A program made the translations under genes and the position numbers. A stretch of 64,000 nt of DNA, from the NCBI GenBank assembly GCA_963726575.1, contig CAVSCR010000003.1, forward strand, positions 868,001 through 932,000, in the 5' to 3' direction. Under the pieces are notes generated by a model. The model worked only from the letters and a program-made list of their open reading frames with translations, was not told the DNA's origin and searched no databases. This document shows, in pieces, positions 32,306 to 40,565 of this stretch (within the stretch, counting starts at the first letter, position 1; each line of letters starts with the position of its first letter). The DNA comes from CAVSCR01 sp963726575 (lineage in GTDB: Bacteria > Actinomycetota > Actinomycetes > JAHEKZ01).

Positions 32306-33043
32306 TCAGGGGGTGGGGGAGAGGCGGACGCGGAGGCGGCGGAAGCCCTTGCCCTTGTTCTCGATCTTGACGACCTCGATGCCGCCGATCTGACGCGTCG
32401 ACGCCACGTGCGTGCCGCCGTCGGCCTGGGTGTCGAGCCCGACGATGTCGACGATCCGCACGAGCTCGAGGTCAGGTGGCAGCAGGTTGGTCGCCGTGCG
32501 AATGATGTCGGGAATCGCGAAGGCCTCGTCCCGCGGCAGCGTCTTGACCTCGATCGCGCGATCGGCGGCCACTTCGACGGCGCAGGCCTGCGCGACCCGC
32601 TCCTTCATGCCTTCGGGCACGTCGGGCAGGTTGAAGTCGACCCGCGCCTCCAGCGGCTCCATGTTCCCGCCGGTCACCAGCGCGCCGTAGTCGCGGAACA
32701 CCACCCCGGCCAGCAGGTGCAGCCCGGAGTGTGTGCGCATCAGCGCCGAGCGCCGCCCGTCCTCCACAGCGCCGCGAACGGACGTGCCCACCGGCGGCAC
32801 CGGGTCGTCCTCGTGCGCCACCAGGGAGAGGTCGTCGCCCTTTCGAACGCCGACGATCCGCGTCTGCACGCCGCCCCACAGCAGCACGCCGTGGTCGGGC
32901 GGCTGTCCGCCACCGCCGGGGTAGAACGCCGACCGATCGAGGACGATGCCGTCGTCGCCGACGTCGAGGACCGTGGCATCCCACTCCCGCAACGTCGAGT
33001 CGTCGAGCTCCAGCCGATCGGTGCGTCCGTGGGTCTGCGCCAT
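32306..33043 (-). CDS. AlaX-type alanyl-tRNA editing protein
   Basis: 245 residues, the size of free-standing AlaRS editing domains. The N-terminal beta-barrel includes SAFYPGGGGQPPDHG; the zinc site has MRTHSGLHLLAG (HxxxH) and QADGGTHVAST near the C-terminus. It deacylates Ser- or Gly-mischarged tRNA-Ala in trans. Its stop is 21 bp from repeat B copy 2. It is followed upstream on the same strand by a hydrolase gene with a 9-bp gap, so likely an operon. Confidence 0.9.
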   Translation of the reverse strand: MAQTHGRTDRLELDDSTLREWDATVLDVGDDGIVLDRSAFYPGGGGQPPDHGVLLWGGVQTRIVGVRKGDDLSLVAHEDDPVPPVGTSVRGAVEDGRRSALMRTHSGLHLLAGVVFRDYGALVTGGNMEPLEARVDFNLPDVPEGMKERVAQACAVEVAADRAIEVKTLPRDEAFAIPDIIRTATNLLPPDLELVRIVDIVGLDTQADGGTHVASTRQIGGIEVVKIENKGKGFRRLRVRLSPTP

Positions 33044-33052
33044 GTCGGCACC

Positions 33053-33874
33053 CTAGCCAGCGTTGAGGAACGTCGAGACGGTCGCCCGTAGGGAGTCGCG
33101 CGACGTCCACAGCCACGACCCGTCGCAGATCTCCAGCCGGGCTTGCGGCAATGCAGCGACCAGCCGCTGCGCAACCACGAGCGGATGCCGCACATCATCT
33201 CGTTGCGCCAGCACCAACACCGGAATCGCCAACGTCGCCAGGGCCGACGCCGACGTTGCCTCTGTCAGTGGCAGCTCACTGGGCAGACGACGCAGCGCGC
33301 GGGCGACCGGCGTCGACAACAACACGTCTGCATGGCGTCGCGACCACAGCCGTACATCGGGTCGTGCCCGCACTGCCTCCGGCTGCAGCTGCAGCAACAG
33401 GTGTCCGACGGCTACCGCATCGCGCGCGTCGAGAGCATCCGCGAGCTGCTGGGACTGTTCGATCGACTCGTCACGCTCCTGCGTCACGAGTACCTCGGTC
33501 GACGCATCGAGCGCCGCAGGAAGTGCCAGAACCAGCCGGGTGAAGCGTTGCGGTTGACGCAGCGCCAGCGCCAACAACGCGCCGGCCCCGAGCGAGACTC
33601 CGAGCGCGTGCCGAGCGACGACGTCGTCGGCCACCGCAGCGACGTCGTCCGCCAATGCGTCGTAGGTCCAGGCGAGCGAGTCGTCGGCGGGTGGCGCGGC
33701 CGACCCACCATGACCGCGCAGGTGCAGGAACGCCTTGGTCCCGTCGACCCCGCTGCCGAACGGCCGCGTATCGGGAATCGACATGGCCAGGCCGGGCACG
33801 AACACCGTGGCCGGCGCGCCGGTTCCGGTGATCAGGTACTCGATGTCACCTGCGGACGAGCGGGCAACCGGCAC
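33053..33874 (-). CDS. Alpha/beta-hydrolase fold protein
   Basis: 273 residues. The fold is recognisable from FVPGLAMSIPDTRPF, HLRGHGGSAAP and the nucleophile elbow GVSLGAG with Ser in the expected place. A late Asp is seen in VLAQRDDVRHP. The usual catalytic His near the C-terminus (GHxxxxE-type loop) is not found: the corresponding segment reads CDGSWLWTSRDSL. The protein may use another His or be non-catalytic. It lies 9 bp upstream of the AlaX-type gene, and 9 bp downstream of the DUF2516 gene. Confidence 0.8.
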   Translation of the reverse strand: MPVARSSAGDIEYLITGTGAPATVFVPGLAMSIPDTRPFGSGVDGTKAFLHLRGHGGSAAPPADDSLAWTYDALADDVAAVADDVVARHALGVSLGAGALLALALRQPQRFTRLVLALPAALDASTEVLVTQERDESIEQSQQLADALDARDAVAVGHLLLQLQPEAVRARPDVRLWSRRHADVLLSTPVARALRRLPSELPLTEATSASALATLAIPVLVLAQRDDVRHPLVVAQRLVAALPQARLEICDGSWLWTSRDSLRATVSTFLNAG

Positions 33875-33883
33875 GTGGCCAGC

Positions 33884-34198
33884 TCACCAAGGTCCGTACG
33901 GGCCTTGCGAGCTGCCACCGCCGCCCCTGGCCTCGAGCAGGCGCGGACGGACGTCGACGAAGTAGACGAGAGAGGCGACGATCGCCGCGATCCCGGGAAG
34001 GCTCACGAGCCCGAACACGAAGGAACAGGCGAAGGCGACGCCCAGGATCAGCAGCCACGCCTGCTTGGTGAGCTTGCCCGCCGAGACGTAAGCACCTGCC
34101 GGCCGGATCGCAGCGTCGACGAAAGCGACGCCGATGAAGACGAGCAGGGCAAGGGTGAACACCAACATGATGCCGCTGAACCAGGCGAGTGGATGCAC
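33884..34198 (-). CDS. DUF2516 family membrane protein
   Basis: 104 residues with three membrane segments (GIMLVFTLALLVFIGVAFV, LLILGVAFACSFVFGLV and IAAIVASLVYFVDVRPRL). The pattern DAAIRPAGAY between helices 1 and 2 and the ending VYFVDVRPRLLE are typical of this actinobacteria-only family. Function unknown. Part of a same-strand run with the asparaginase and hydrolase genes. Confidence 0.85.
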   Translation of the reverse strand: MHPLAWFSGIMLVFTLALLVFIGVAFVDAAIRPAGAYVSAGKLTKQAWLLILGVAFACSFVFGLVSLPGIAAIVASLVYFVDVRPRLLEARGGGGSSQGPYGPW

Positions 34199-34246
34199 GT
34201 CAGTCAGGGTATCCGTCGTCTGACGCGATGCGGGCCAACACGAGCG

Positions 34247-35203
34247 TCAGGGCAGCGTCGCGCGCAGTTCGCCGACGGGGACGCCATGACCGAGCACGGG
34301 CACGGTGGCAAGCGGCTCCACCAGTGAAGGGTCGACGCCGGCTCGGACCAGCGCTGCCGCCAGCACCACCTGAGCGGCCGGGTAGGAACCGCCGCCGATC
34401 TTCAACGCGACCGCGCGCCCGTCCGGCAGTGCGGCTGCGTACACGCCCTCAGCGCCCTCCTTGGCCAACAGGCCCGGGACGCGTTCCATGAACTGAGTGA
34501 CGTCACGGTCGCTACCCCCGACGTTGCGTGGGTAGGAGCGCATCGCGTCGGCAACGCGGCGTTGCGGTGTTGCGACGTCGGCGGTGGTGCAGGCCGCGAA
34601 GGCACGCGCGAGTCCGACGAGCGACAGCGACCACAGCGGTGCACCACAACCGTCGACACCATCGTGCGTCACCGGCTCGTCGGCCAAACGCGCCAGCGTG
34701 GCGCGCAGGTGCGCCTGCAACGGGTGGTCGGCATCGAGGTAGGTGTTCGTCGGCCAGCCGTTGACGACACACGTCACGAGCATGCCCGCGTGCTTGCCCG
34801 AGCAGTCCGCGGCCAGGGACGACTCGACCTCACCGCGCCGGATCGCCGCGCGGGCACTGGGGGTGTGCAGCGGAAGGTGCGGGGTGTTCTGCAGGGCGTC
34901 AGGGGTCAGCCCGGCCGAGGCGAGCAGGGCCGTGACGCCCTCGACGTGGAACGGCTCGCCGCTGTGCGACGCGCCGACCAGGGCCAGCCAGTCGTCACCG
35001 ACGTCGAGCCCGAGCTCGACCATTCCCGTGGCCTGCAGGGGCTTGTTGGCCGAGCGCGGGTACATGGGCGCGTCGACGTCGCCAGCGGCGTACTCCACTT
35101 CACCGTCGACCGACAAGACGACGACCGCTCCATGATGGGCGCCCTCGACCAGCCCCGACCGGCGGTACTGCGCGAGCCGGACGTAGGCGTCAGGTGTGGT
35201 CAT
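34247..35203 (-). CDS. Asparaginase (rhizobial AnsA II type)
   Basis: 318 residues, PF06089 family, unrelated to the bacterial type I/II enzymes. Key motifs: YPRSANKPLQATGMVELG (with catalytic-site Ser and Lys), DCSGKHAGMLVTC (Cys, Ser and Lys around the zinc and substrate site) and DGCGAPLWSLSL (Cys). It hydrolyses asparagine to aspartate and ammonia. First gene of the run reading down to the AlaX-type gene. Repeat A copy 3 lies just upstream. Confidence 0.9.
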   Translation of the reverse strand: MTTPDAYVRLAQYRRSGLVEGAHHGAVVVLSVDGEVEYAAGDVDAPMYPRSANKPLQATGMVELGLDVGDDWLALVGASHSGEPFHVEGVTALLASAGLTPDALQNTPHLPLHTPSARAAIRRGEVESSLAADCSGKHAGMLVTCVVNGWPTNTYLDADHPLQAHLRATLARLADEPVTHDGVDGCGAPLWSLSLVGLARAFAACTTADVATPQRRVADAMRSYPRNVGGSDRDVTQFMERVPGLLAKEGAEGVYAAALPDGRAVALKIGGGSYPAAQVVLAAALVRAGVDPSLVEPLATVPVLGHGVPVGELRATLP

Positions 35204-35237
35204 TCGTCGTCATGCCTCGTCATGCCTCGTCACCGGT

Positions 35238-35299
35238 GTTGATCTAGGAGAAGATGCGGGGTTTTCAAGATCAACTTACCCATGAAGTCCAAGATCAAC
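35238..35299 (-). repeat. Dispersed repeat A, copy 3
   Basis: Full 62-bp copy, read on the minus strand from GTTGATCTTGGACTTCATG to CTAGATCAAC. It starts 27 bases after the rsiG stop codon, in the sense orientation, and lies before the asparaginase gene on the same strand. Confidence 0.92.
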
Positions 35300-35326
35300 T
35301 GGGTTTGCGGGGGTCTGAGGCCTTGG

Positions 35327-35911
35327 TCAGGAGGATTCGGTGAGGAGGTCGTCGACCGAGGCCTCGCCGGACTGGTAACGACGGCCCACCTCTGCGGTGC
35401 AGGCGTCCACGACGTGCTGCACCGAACGACGCGTGGCCGACACCGCCTGTTCGTAGCTCTCGATGCGGGCCAGCGCCTCGTTGAGCTCGGCGTCGCTGAG
35501 GTGCGTGACGTCGGACAGCCCGACGTCGGCCACCACCTGCTCGACCCGGCGCCGGTGCTCGTCGACGCGGGACGGCTCGATGGTGATGTGCTTGCCCATG
35601 CCGTGCGGCGGCGCGGCCGGTCCGTCGGCCAGGATCTGCGCCAGCTGGTCGATGATGCTGCCGCCCTCGCCGGAGGCACGTCGGTGCCGCTCGGCGCGGA
35701 TGATGTCGAGCCGGCCCTGCAGCATCCGGCGCAGGTAGGAGAGGTCGGCCTCCTCCTGCTCGGCGTCGCGACGCAGGTCGCGCACGTCCTCGATCGGGAG
35801 CTCGAGGAGGCCCGTGGTGTAGTCGGCCGCCAGCACCCGGTCGACCCGGCGCCGCCCGCCCGGCATCGGACCGACGCCGAGGTTGTCCTCGGTCTTGGCG
35901 TTGTCGCTCAT
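35327..35911 (-). CDS. rsiG: c-di-GMP-binding anti-sigma factor RsiG
   Basis: 194 residues. Two long helices each carry the c-di-GMP signature E(X)3S(X)2R(X)3Q(X)3D exactly: E54-S58-R61-Q65-D69 and E154-S158-R161-Q165-D169. The N-terminal RRRVDRVLAADY and LPIEDVRDLR regions also match. In Streptomyces, RsiG loaded with c-di-GMP holds the sporulation sigma factor WhiG; relatives act on FliA-like sigmas. The cognate sigma is not in the window. The start shares one base with the stop of the upstream BKACE gene (TGATG). Confidence 0.92.
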   Translation of the reverse strand: MSDNAKTEDNLGVGPMPGGRRRVDRVLAADYTTGLLELPIEDVRDLRRDAEQEEADLSYLRRMLQGRLDIIRAERHRRASGEGGSIIDQLAQILADGPAAPPHGMGKHITIEPSRVDEHRRRVEQVVADVGLSDVTHLSDAELNEALARIESYEQAVSATRRSVQHVVDACTAEVGRRYQSGEASVDDLLTESS

Positions 35912-36765
35912 CAGGCGGCTCCTCGGCGGTCCTTGACGTTGAGCATCTCGCGCGCCTCGTCGGTGGACAGGGGCGGACGTTGGTACAGGGTCGCGGCGTC
36001 GGCGGCGCGCGCCACGAGTTGGGCATTGTCGCGCACCGGGACTCCGCGAGCGTAGGTGAGGACGTCCTCCATGCCCACCCGCAGGTGTCCACCAGCGGCC
36101 AGTGCGGCGAACATCACGGACAGCGTCGAGCGTCCGACGCCGGTGGCCGACCAGGTGGCTCCCTGCGGCAGCATCCCGACCGCGGCCACCAGGGCCTCGG
36201 GGGTCCCCGGCATCCCCCCGGGCACGCCCATGACCAGGTCGGCGTGGACGTGTCCGCCGTAGGGGGCGCCCTCGGCGTCGAGCAGCCGGTTCAACGACCA
36301 GACGTGTCCCAGGTCGAACAGCTCGAACTCGGGGACCACCTCGCGGCGCTTGGTCTCCTGGTACAGCTCGACCATGAACGGCCAGGGGTTCAGGAAGACG
36401 TCTTCGCCGAAGTTCACGGTGCCGCAGGTGAGCGAGCACGAGTCCGGCTCGGCCTCGAGCACCCGCAGGCGGGCGTCGTAGCCGTCGGACACCGCTCCCC
36501 CGGTCGAGAGCTGCACCACCAGGCTGGTCTGCTCGCGCAGGGCCGCCACGGTGTCGCGCAGGCGGGTGAGGTCGAGGGTCGGCTGGGCGTCGTCTCCCCG
36601 GATGTGGACGTGGATCAGTCCGGCCCCTGCCGCCTCGCAGGCCTTGGCCGTGGCGACCAGCTCCGGCAGCGTCACGGGCAGCGCCGGGACGTCGGCCTTG
36701 GCGCTCTCGGCGCCGGTGGGGGCGACGGTGATGAGGGTGCCGGCGGGGCGGGACGTCGCAGCCAT
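35911..36765 (-). CDS. Beta-keto acid cleavage enzyme (BKACE, DUF849 family)
   Basis: 284 residues from the ATG opening MAATSRPAGTLITVAPTGAE. The TIM-barrel zinc site is GAGLIHVHIRGDD (two His) with a further His in PYGGHVHADLVMG. BKACEs condense a beta-keto acid with acetyl-CoA; the founding member cleaves 3-keto-5-aminohexanoate in lysine fermentation. The substrate here is unknown. Translational coupling to rsiG (1-base overlap) is notable since no metabolic link is known. Divergent from the DUF4388 gene. Confidence 0.88.
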   Translation of the reverse strand: MAATSRPAGTLITVAPTGAESAKADVPALPVTLPELVATAKACEAAGAGLIHVHIRGDDAQPTLDLTRLRDTVAALREQTSLVVQLSTGGAVSDGYDARLRVLEAEPDSCSLTCGTVNFGEDVFLNPWPFMVELYQETKRREVVPEFELFDLGHVWSLNRLLDAEGAPYGGHVHADLVMGVPGGMPGTPEALVAAVGMLPQGATWSATGVGRSTLSVMFAALAAGGHLRVGMEDVLTYARGVPVRDNAQLVARAADAATLYQRPPLSTDEAREMLNVKDRRGAA

Positions 36766-36800
36766 GCCCCGCATCGTGCCACGCAGCCTCCCCGCAGCGC

Positions 36801-36828
36801 TCAACGCGGAGCGCGGATCTGCCGAAGC
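36801..36828 (+). promoter_or_regulatory. Candidate WhiG/FliA-type promoter
   Basis: TCAA, 16 bases, then GCCGAAGC, close to the known WhiG/FliA consensus (TCAA or TAAA, N15-16, GCCGAAAA or GCCGATAA). It faces the DUF4388 gene and is adjacent to rsiG-BKACE. Predicted leader about 140 bases. One match of this kind can occur by chance in GC-rich DNA. Confidence 0.4.
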
Positions 36829-36972
36829 ACTCACTGACAGGCCGCTCCGGCCTGCCGACGGGTGCCCGCTCGCCCGGTCGCGTCGGAGCCGGCCTTCGTC
36901 AGGGCGGCTCTCGGGGCCACTCGCAGGGTCTCAGGCACGGGGACGGGAGCGTCCGGAGTGAGGGGAGGCGAC

Positions 36973-39948
36973 GTGCTCGACAGTGAAGTGCTGACGCCCG
37001 TCCTCGAACCGGTGCTCCTCGACCTCGCCGACCAACACGCCACCGGCTGCCTGACCATCACCGATCCGGCCGGCGAGCAGGCCGAGGTGTACCTGCGCGA
37101 CGGCCTGGTCTACTCCACCTTCGTGCCGGGCCGCCGGGCCCAGCTCGGGGCCCGGCTGATCGCTTCCGGGGAGCTCTCCCCCGAGGCCCTGGCCGACGCC
37201 CTCGATGTGCAGGCCAACGAGTTGCAGGCGTTCCGGCTGGGCGAGCTGCTGGTGCACCTGGACTACGTCGACCGCGAGGTCGTCGAGGCGTTCGTGGTGG
37301 AGCAGCTGAAGGACTCGGTGTCCGACCTGCTCGGCTGGCCGGTGGCCGCCCACAAGTTCCGCAAGAACAAGAAGGCCCGCGAGGACGTCGCACCGCCGAT
37401 GGAGATGCGCGACCTGCTCTACGAGGTGCAGTCGCGCCAGCAACGCTGGGAAGAGCTGTCCAACACCATCGGCGGCGAGCACGCCGTGCCGCTGCTGTCG
37501 ACCCGCGGCGACGTCGGCGACGACGTCGTTCTCTCCAGCGCCGACTGGGCGTTGCTGTGCAAGATCGATGGCGAGCGCGACATCGCCGCGCTCGCCGGTG
37601 ACTGCGGCTTCACCGTCTATGAGGCCGGGCACGTCATCAAGTCGCTCATGGATGCCGGCCTGGTCGAGGTGGAGCTGCCCGACGACGACGAGATGGCCAG
37701 CGTCACCTCGTTGGCGCAGGTGCGCGACCAGCGCGACCGCGCCGACGAGCAGGACCACCAGCCCGACGAGCTGGGGATGGCGGTCAAGAAGGTGACCGCG
37801 GCGCTGAAGGACCTGTTCACCCCGGTCGCACCACCTCCGGTCAAGGCGCCGGCACCGAGCGGGCAGACCCCGGCCGAGGCCGCTGCCGTCGCCGCGGCCG
37901 CCGAGGAGGAGCGGCTGTCCAACGAGGCGGCCGAGCTGCTGGCCATGGAGGCCGAGGCCTGGCTGGCCCACGAGACCTGGCTGACCGAGCAGCGCGAAGG
38001 CTTCGAGGCGCAGGCCTGGGCCGCCCACGACGAGTGGCTGACGCAGCGTCGGGAGTCCAGCGAGGGCGATGCCTGGCTGGCCCACTACCAGTGGCTCGAG
38101 GACGAGCGTCGACGCGTCGAGCCGCAGGCCTGGGACGAGCACGAGCAGTGGCTGGCCCTGCTCGACGACGAGGTGGCCCAGCGCGAGGCGGGCGAGCGGG
38201 TGGCCGCGGAGGACGACGCATGGGAGGACCACGCCACCTGGCTGGAGCAGTCCCGCGTCGACACCGAGCCGCTGGCCTGGGACGACCACGCCACCTGGCT
38301 GACGCAGGTGCGGGCCGGCCTGGAGGAGCAAGCCTGGGCCGACCACCAGACGTGGCTCGCGGCACAGCGGGCGGGTTCGGAGCCGCTGGCCTGGGCCGCC
38401 CACGACGTGTGGCTGGGCGACCAGCGGGTGACGCAGGAGAAGGCCGCCTGGAAGGCGCACAGCGCCTGGTTGGCGGAGCAGCGCACGGCCGACGAGACGT
38501 CGGCCTGGGCCGACCACGAGATCTGGCTGTCCGAGGACGAGGCGACCCGGGTGGTTGCCCTGCAGGCCGAGCGGCTGGCCGACGAGGAGGCAGCCTGGGC
38601 CGACCACGTTGCCTGGCTGGACGAGCAGCGGCTGCTGGTGGAGGCCGACGCGTGGACCGCCCACGACGGCTGGCTGGAACTGCGTCGCGCGGGCGACGAG
38701 GCCGACGCCTGGGCCGAGTACACCGAACGCAACGACGCCGAGCGGGCGGCCGCGGAGGACGACGCGTGGGCCGCGCACGCGGGCTGGCTGGCGCAGGAGC
38801 GCGGGCTGGTCGAGGAGGACGCCTGGGCGCTGCACGCGGCGTGGCTGCTGTGGCACCGCGGCGTCGTCGAGGAGCAGGCCTGGGCCGACCACCGCGCCTG
38901 GGAGGACGCCGAGCGCCACACCGTCGAGGCCGAGGCATGGTCGGCGCACGGGGTGTACCTGAACGAGCAGAAGTCGCAGGAGATCGCCCGCAAGAACGCC
39001 GAGATCGGCAAGAAGCTGGCGGCCGAGCGGGAGCGGCTGGAGGCCCTCGAGGCCGAGCGGCTGGCGGTCAAGGCCGAGGCCGAGGCTGAGGAGCGTCGCC
39101 GCGACAAGCGTCGTCGGGAGGCCGACGAGGCGCAGGCGGTGGCGGCCGAGCAGGCGCGCCTGGCGGCCGAGGAAGCAGTGCGGGCGGCCGAGGCCGAGGC
39201 GGCTCGACTCGAGGCCGAGGAGGCCGCCCGGCTGGTGGCCGAGGAAGCGCAGCGCCTGGCCGCGGAGGAAGCGCAGCGGGCTGCTCTGGAAGCCGAGCGG
39301 GCTGCCATGGCGGAGGCCGAGCGACTGGCCTTGGAGGAAGCCGAACGTCTGGCGGCCGAGGAGGCGGCTCGCCTCGAAGCCGAGGAGGCCGCCCGGCTGG
39401 TGGCCGAGGAAGCGCAACGGGCGGCGGCGGCCGAAGCCGAGCGGGTGGCGGCCGAAGAGGCCCAGCGTCTGGCGGCCGAGGAAGCGCAGCGGGCGGCGGC
39501 GGCCGAAGCCGAGCGGGTGGCGGCCGAGGAGGCCCAGCGGCTGGCGGCGGAAGAAGCCGCCCGGGTGGCCGCGCAGGAGCAGGCGCGAGCCGACGCCGCC
39601 GAGGCGGCGCGACGGGCGGCCGAGGCGGAGGCGCAGAAGATGGCGGCCCGGCTCGCGGCCAGTGCCGCGGCCGAGGAGGAGGCCCGGCTGGCGGCCGAGG
39701 AGGCCGAGCGTCTGGCGTCGAGCGAGGCGCGTTACGCCGCGGTGATGGCCGAGGCCGACGACGCCGCAGCAGCGCCGACCGTGGACACGGCTGCCGTCAT
39801 GCGGGAGCTGATGAGCTTGACCGGGCTCGGCGACGAGGCCGGGTCCGGCGGGACGCCGCCGGCACCACGGCAGGGGCCACCGCCGTCGAAGAAGGGCGGG
39901 CCGCCGAGCAAGGACGCCAAGAAGAAGAAGGGCCTCTTCGGCCGCTGA
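36973..39948 (+). CDS. DUF4388 protein with 17 Trp-His-Trp repeats and long coiled coil
   Basis: 991 residues from GTG after GGGGAGG. Domains in order: DUF4388/PATAN-like (about 1-150; GCLTITDPAGEQAEVYLRDG, then LVYSTF), a winged-helix-like segment (188-236), then 17 tandem units of about 19 residues (325-665) with the pattern AWxxHxxWLxxxR; 14 units keep Trp, His and Trp-Leu. An Ala/Glu/Arg coiled coil (665-930) follows, including a 24-residue tandem duplication, then a Pro-rich tail ending KKKKGLFGR. No signal or membrane segment: cytosolic. DUF4388 occurs in regulators of polarity, pili and motility. The repeat is not one I recognise. Confidence 0.85.
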   Translation: MLDSEVLTPVLEPVLLDLADQHATGCLTITDPAGEQAEVYLRDGLVYSTFVPGRRAQLGARLIASGELSPEALADALDVQANELQAFRLGELLVHLDYVDREVVEAFVVEQLKDSVSDLLGWPVAAHKFRKNKKAREDVAPPMEMRDLLYEVQSRQQRWEELSNTIGGEHAVPLLSTRGDVGDDVVLSSADWALLCKIDGERDIAALAGDCGFTVYEAGHVIKSLMDAGLVEVELPDDDEMASVTSLAQVRDQRDRADEQDHQPDELGMAVKKVTAALKDLFTPVAPPPVKAPAPSGQTPAEAAAVAAAAEEERLSNEAAELLAMEAEAWLAHETWLTEQREGFEAQAWAAHDEWLTQRRESSEGDAWLAHYQWLEDERRRVEPQAWDEHEQWLALLDDEVAQREAGERVAAEDDAWEDHATWLEQSRVDTEPLAWDDHATWLTQVRAGLEEQAWADHQTWLAAQRAGSEPLAWAAHDVWLGDQRVTQEKAAWKAHSAWLAEQRTADETSAWADHEIWLSEDEATRVVALQAERLADEEAAWADHVAWLDEQRLLVEADAWTAHDGWLELRRAGDEADAWAEYTERNDAERAAAEDDAWAAHAGWLAQERGLVEEDAWALHAAWLLWHRGVVEEQAWADHRAWEDAERHTVEAEAWSAHGVYLNEQKSQEIARKNAEIGKKLAAERERLEALEAERLAVKAEAEAEERRRDKRRREADEAQAVAAEQARLAAEEAVRAAEAEAARLEAEEAARLVAEEAQRLAAEEAQRAALEAERAAMAEAERLALEEAERLAAEEAARLEAEEAARLVAEEAQRAAAAEAERVAAEEAQRLAAEEAQRAAAAEAERVAAEEAQRLAAEEAARVAAQEQARADAAEAARRAAEAEAQKMAARLAASAAAEEEARLAAEEAERLASSEARYAAVMAEADDAAAAPTVDTAAVMRELMSLTGLGDEAGSGGTPPAPRQGPPPSKKGGPPSKDAKKKKGLFGR

Positions 39949-39964
39949 CCTGACCACCCTTCCG

Positions 39965-40026
39965 GTTGATCTTGGACTTGATGTGCAAGTTGATCTTGAA
40001 AACCCAGCATCTTCTCCTAGATCAAC
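39965..40026 (+). repeat. Dispersed repeat A, copy 4
   Basis: Full copy starting 16 bases after the stop of the DUF4388 gene, sense orientation (GTTGATCTTGGACTTGATG ... CTAGATCAAC). It separates that gene from dtd. Confidence 0.92.
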
Positions 40027-40062
40027 AACGGACCGCAGCCTGACGCCGGGCAGGATGGGCCG

Positions 40063-40488
40063 ATGCGTGCGGTGGTGCAGGTGGTGACGTCAGCATCGGT
40101 GACGGTCGCCGGCGAGCTCGTCGCCGAGATCGGCGAGCCCGGGTTGCTGGTGCTGGTCGGGGTCACCCACGACGACGACCAGGCGCGGGCCGACCGGCTG
40201 GCCGAGCGGATCTGGAACCTGCGCGTGATGGACGAGGAACGGTCCGCCGCAGACGTCGCCGCACCCGTGCTCGTGGTGAGTCAGTTCACGCTGTACGCCG
40301 ACCTGAGCAAGGGACGTCGACCTTCGTGGTCGGCCGCGGCACCGCGTTCTGTCAGTGAGCCGCTCGTCGACGCCTTCGCGGACGCATTGCGCAGCCGGGG
40401 AGCACGCGTCGTGACCGGCCGCTTCGGTGCCGACATGGCCGTCGCTCTGGTCAACGACGGGCCGCGCACGATCATCGTCGAGAGCTGA
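40063..40488 (+). CDS. dtd: D-aminoacyl-tRNA deacylase
   Basis: 141 residues, standard size. It removes D-amino acids and glycine from mischarged tRNAs. Dtd motifs SQFTLYAD and the C-terminal NDGPRTI (usual NxGPxT, providing the cross-subunit Gly-Pro) are present. Starts at the ATG in MRAVVQVVTSASVTV. It lies between copies 4 and 5 of repeat A. Confidence 0.93.
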   Translation: MRAVVQVVTSASVTVAGELVAEIGEPGLLVLVGVTHDDDQARADRLAERIWNLRVMDEERSAADVAAPVLVVSQFTLYADLSKGRRPSWSAAAPRSVSEPLVDAFADALRSRGARVVTGRFGADMAVALVNDGPRTIIVES

Positions 40489-40503
40489 GCCGGGCGTTCA
40501 GTT

Positions 40504-40565
40504 GTTGATCTAGGAGAAGATGCTGGGTTTCCAAGATCAACTTACACATGAAGTCCAAGATCAAC
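40504..40565 (-). repeat. Dispersed repeat A, copy 5
   Basis: Full copy between convergent dtd and the cyclase/AAA gene. The latter's reading frame runs into the repeat, which provides its last eight codons (QVDLGLHV) and the TAA at 40544-40542. Confidence 0.92.

Noticed and set aside
36931..39957. A 1,008-codon open frame on the minus strand, antisense to the DUF4388 gene
   Set aside because: It is an effect of the GC-rich third positions of the real gene; its product is low-complexity Gly/Leu/Arg with no domain, while the plus strand has a ribosome site, DUF4388 and a regular repeat.
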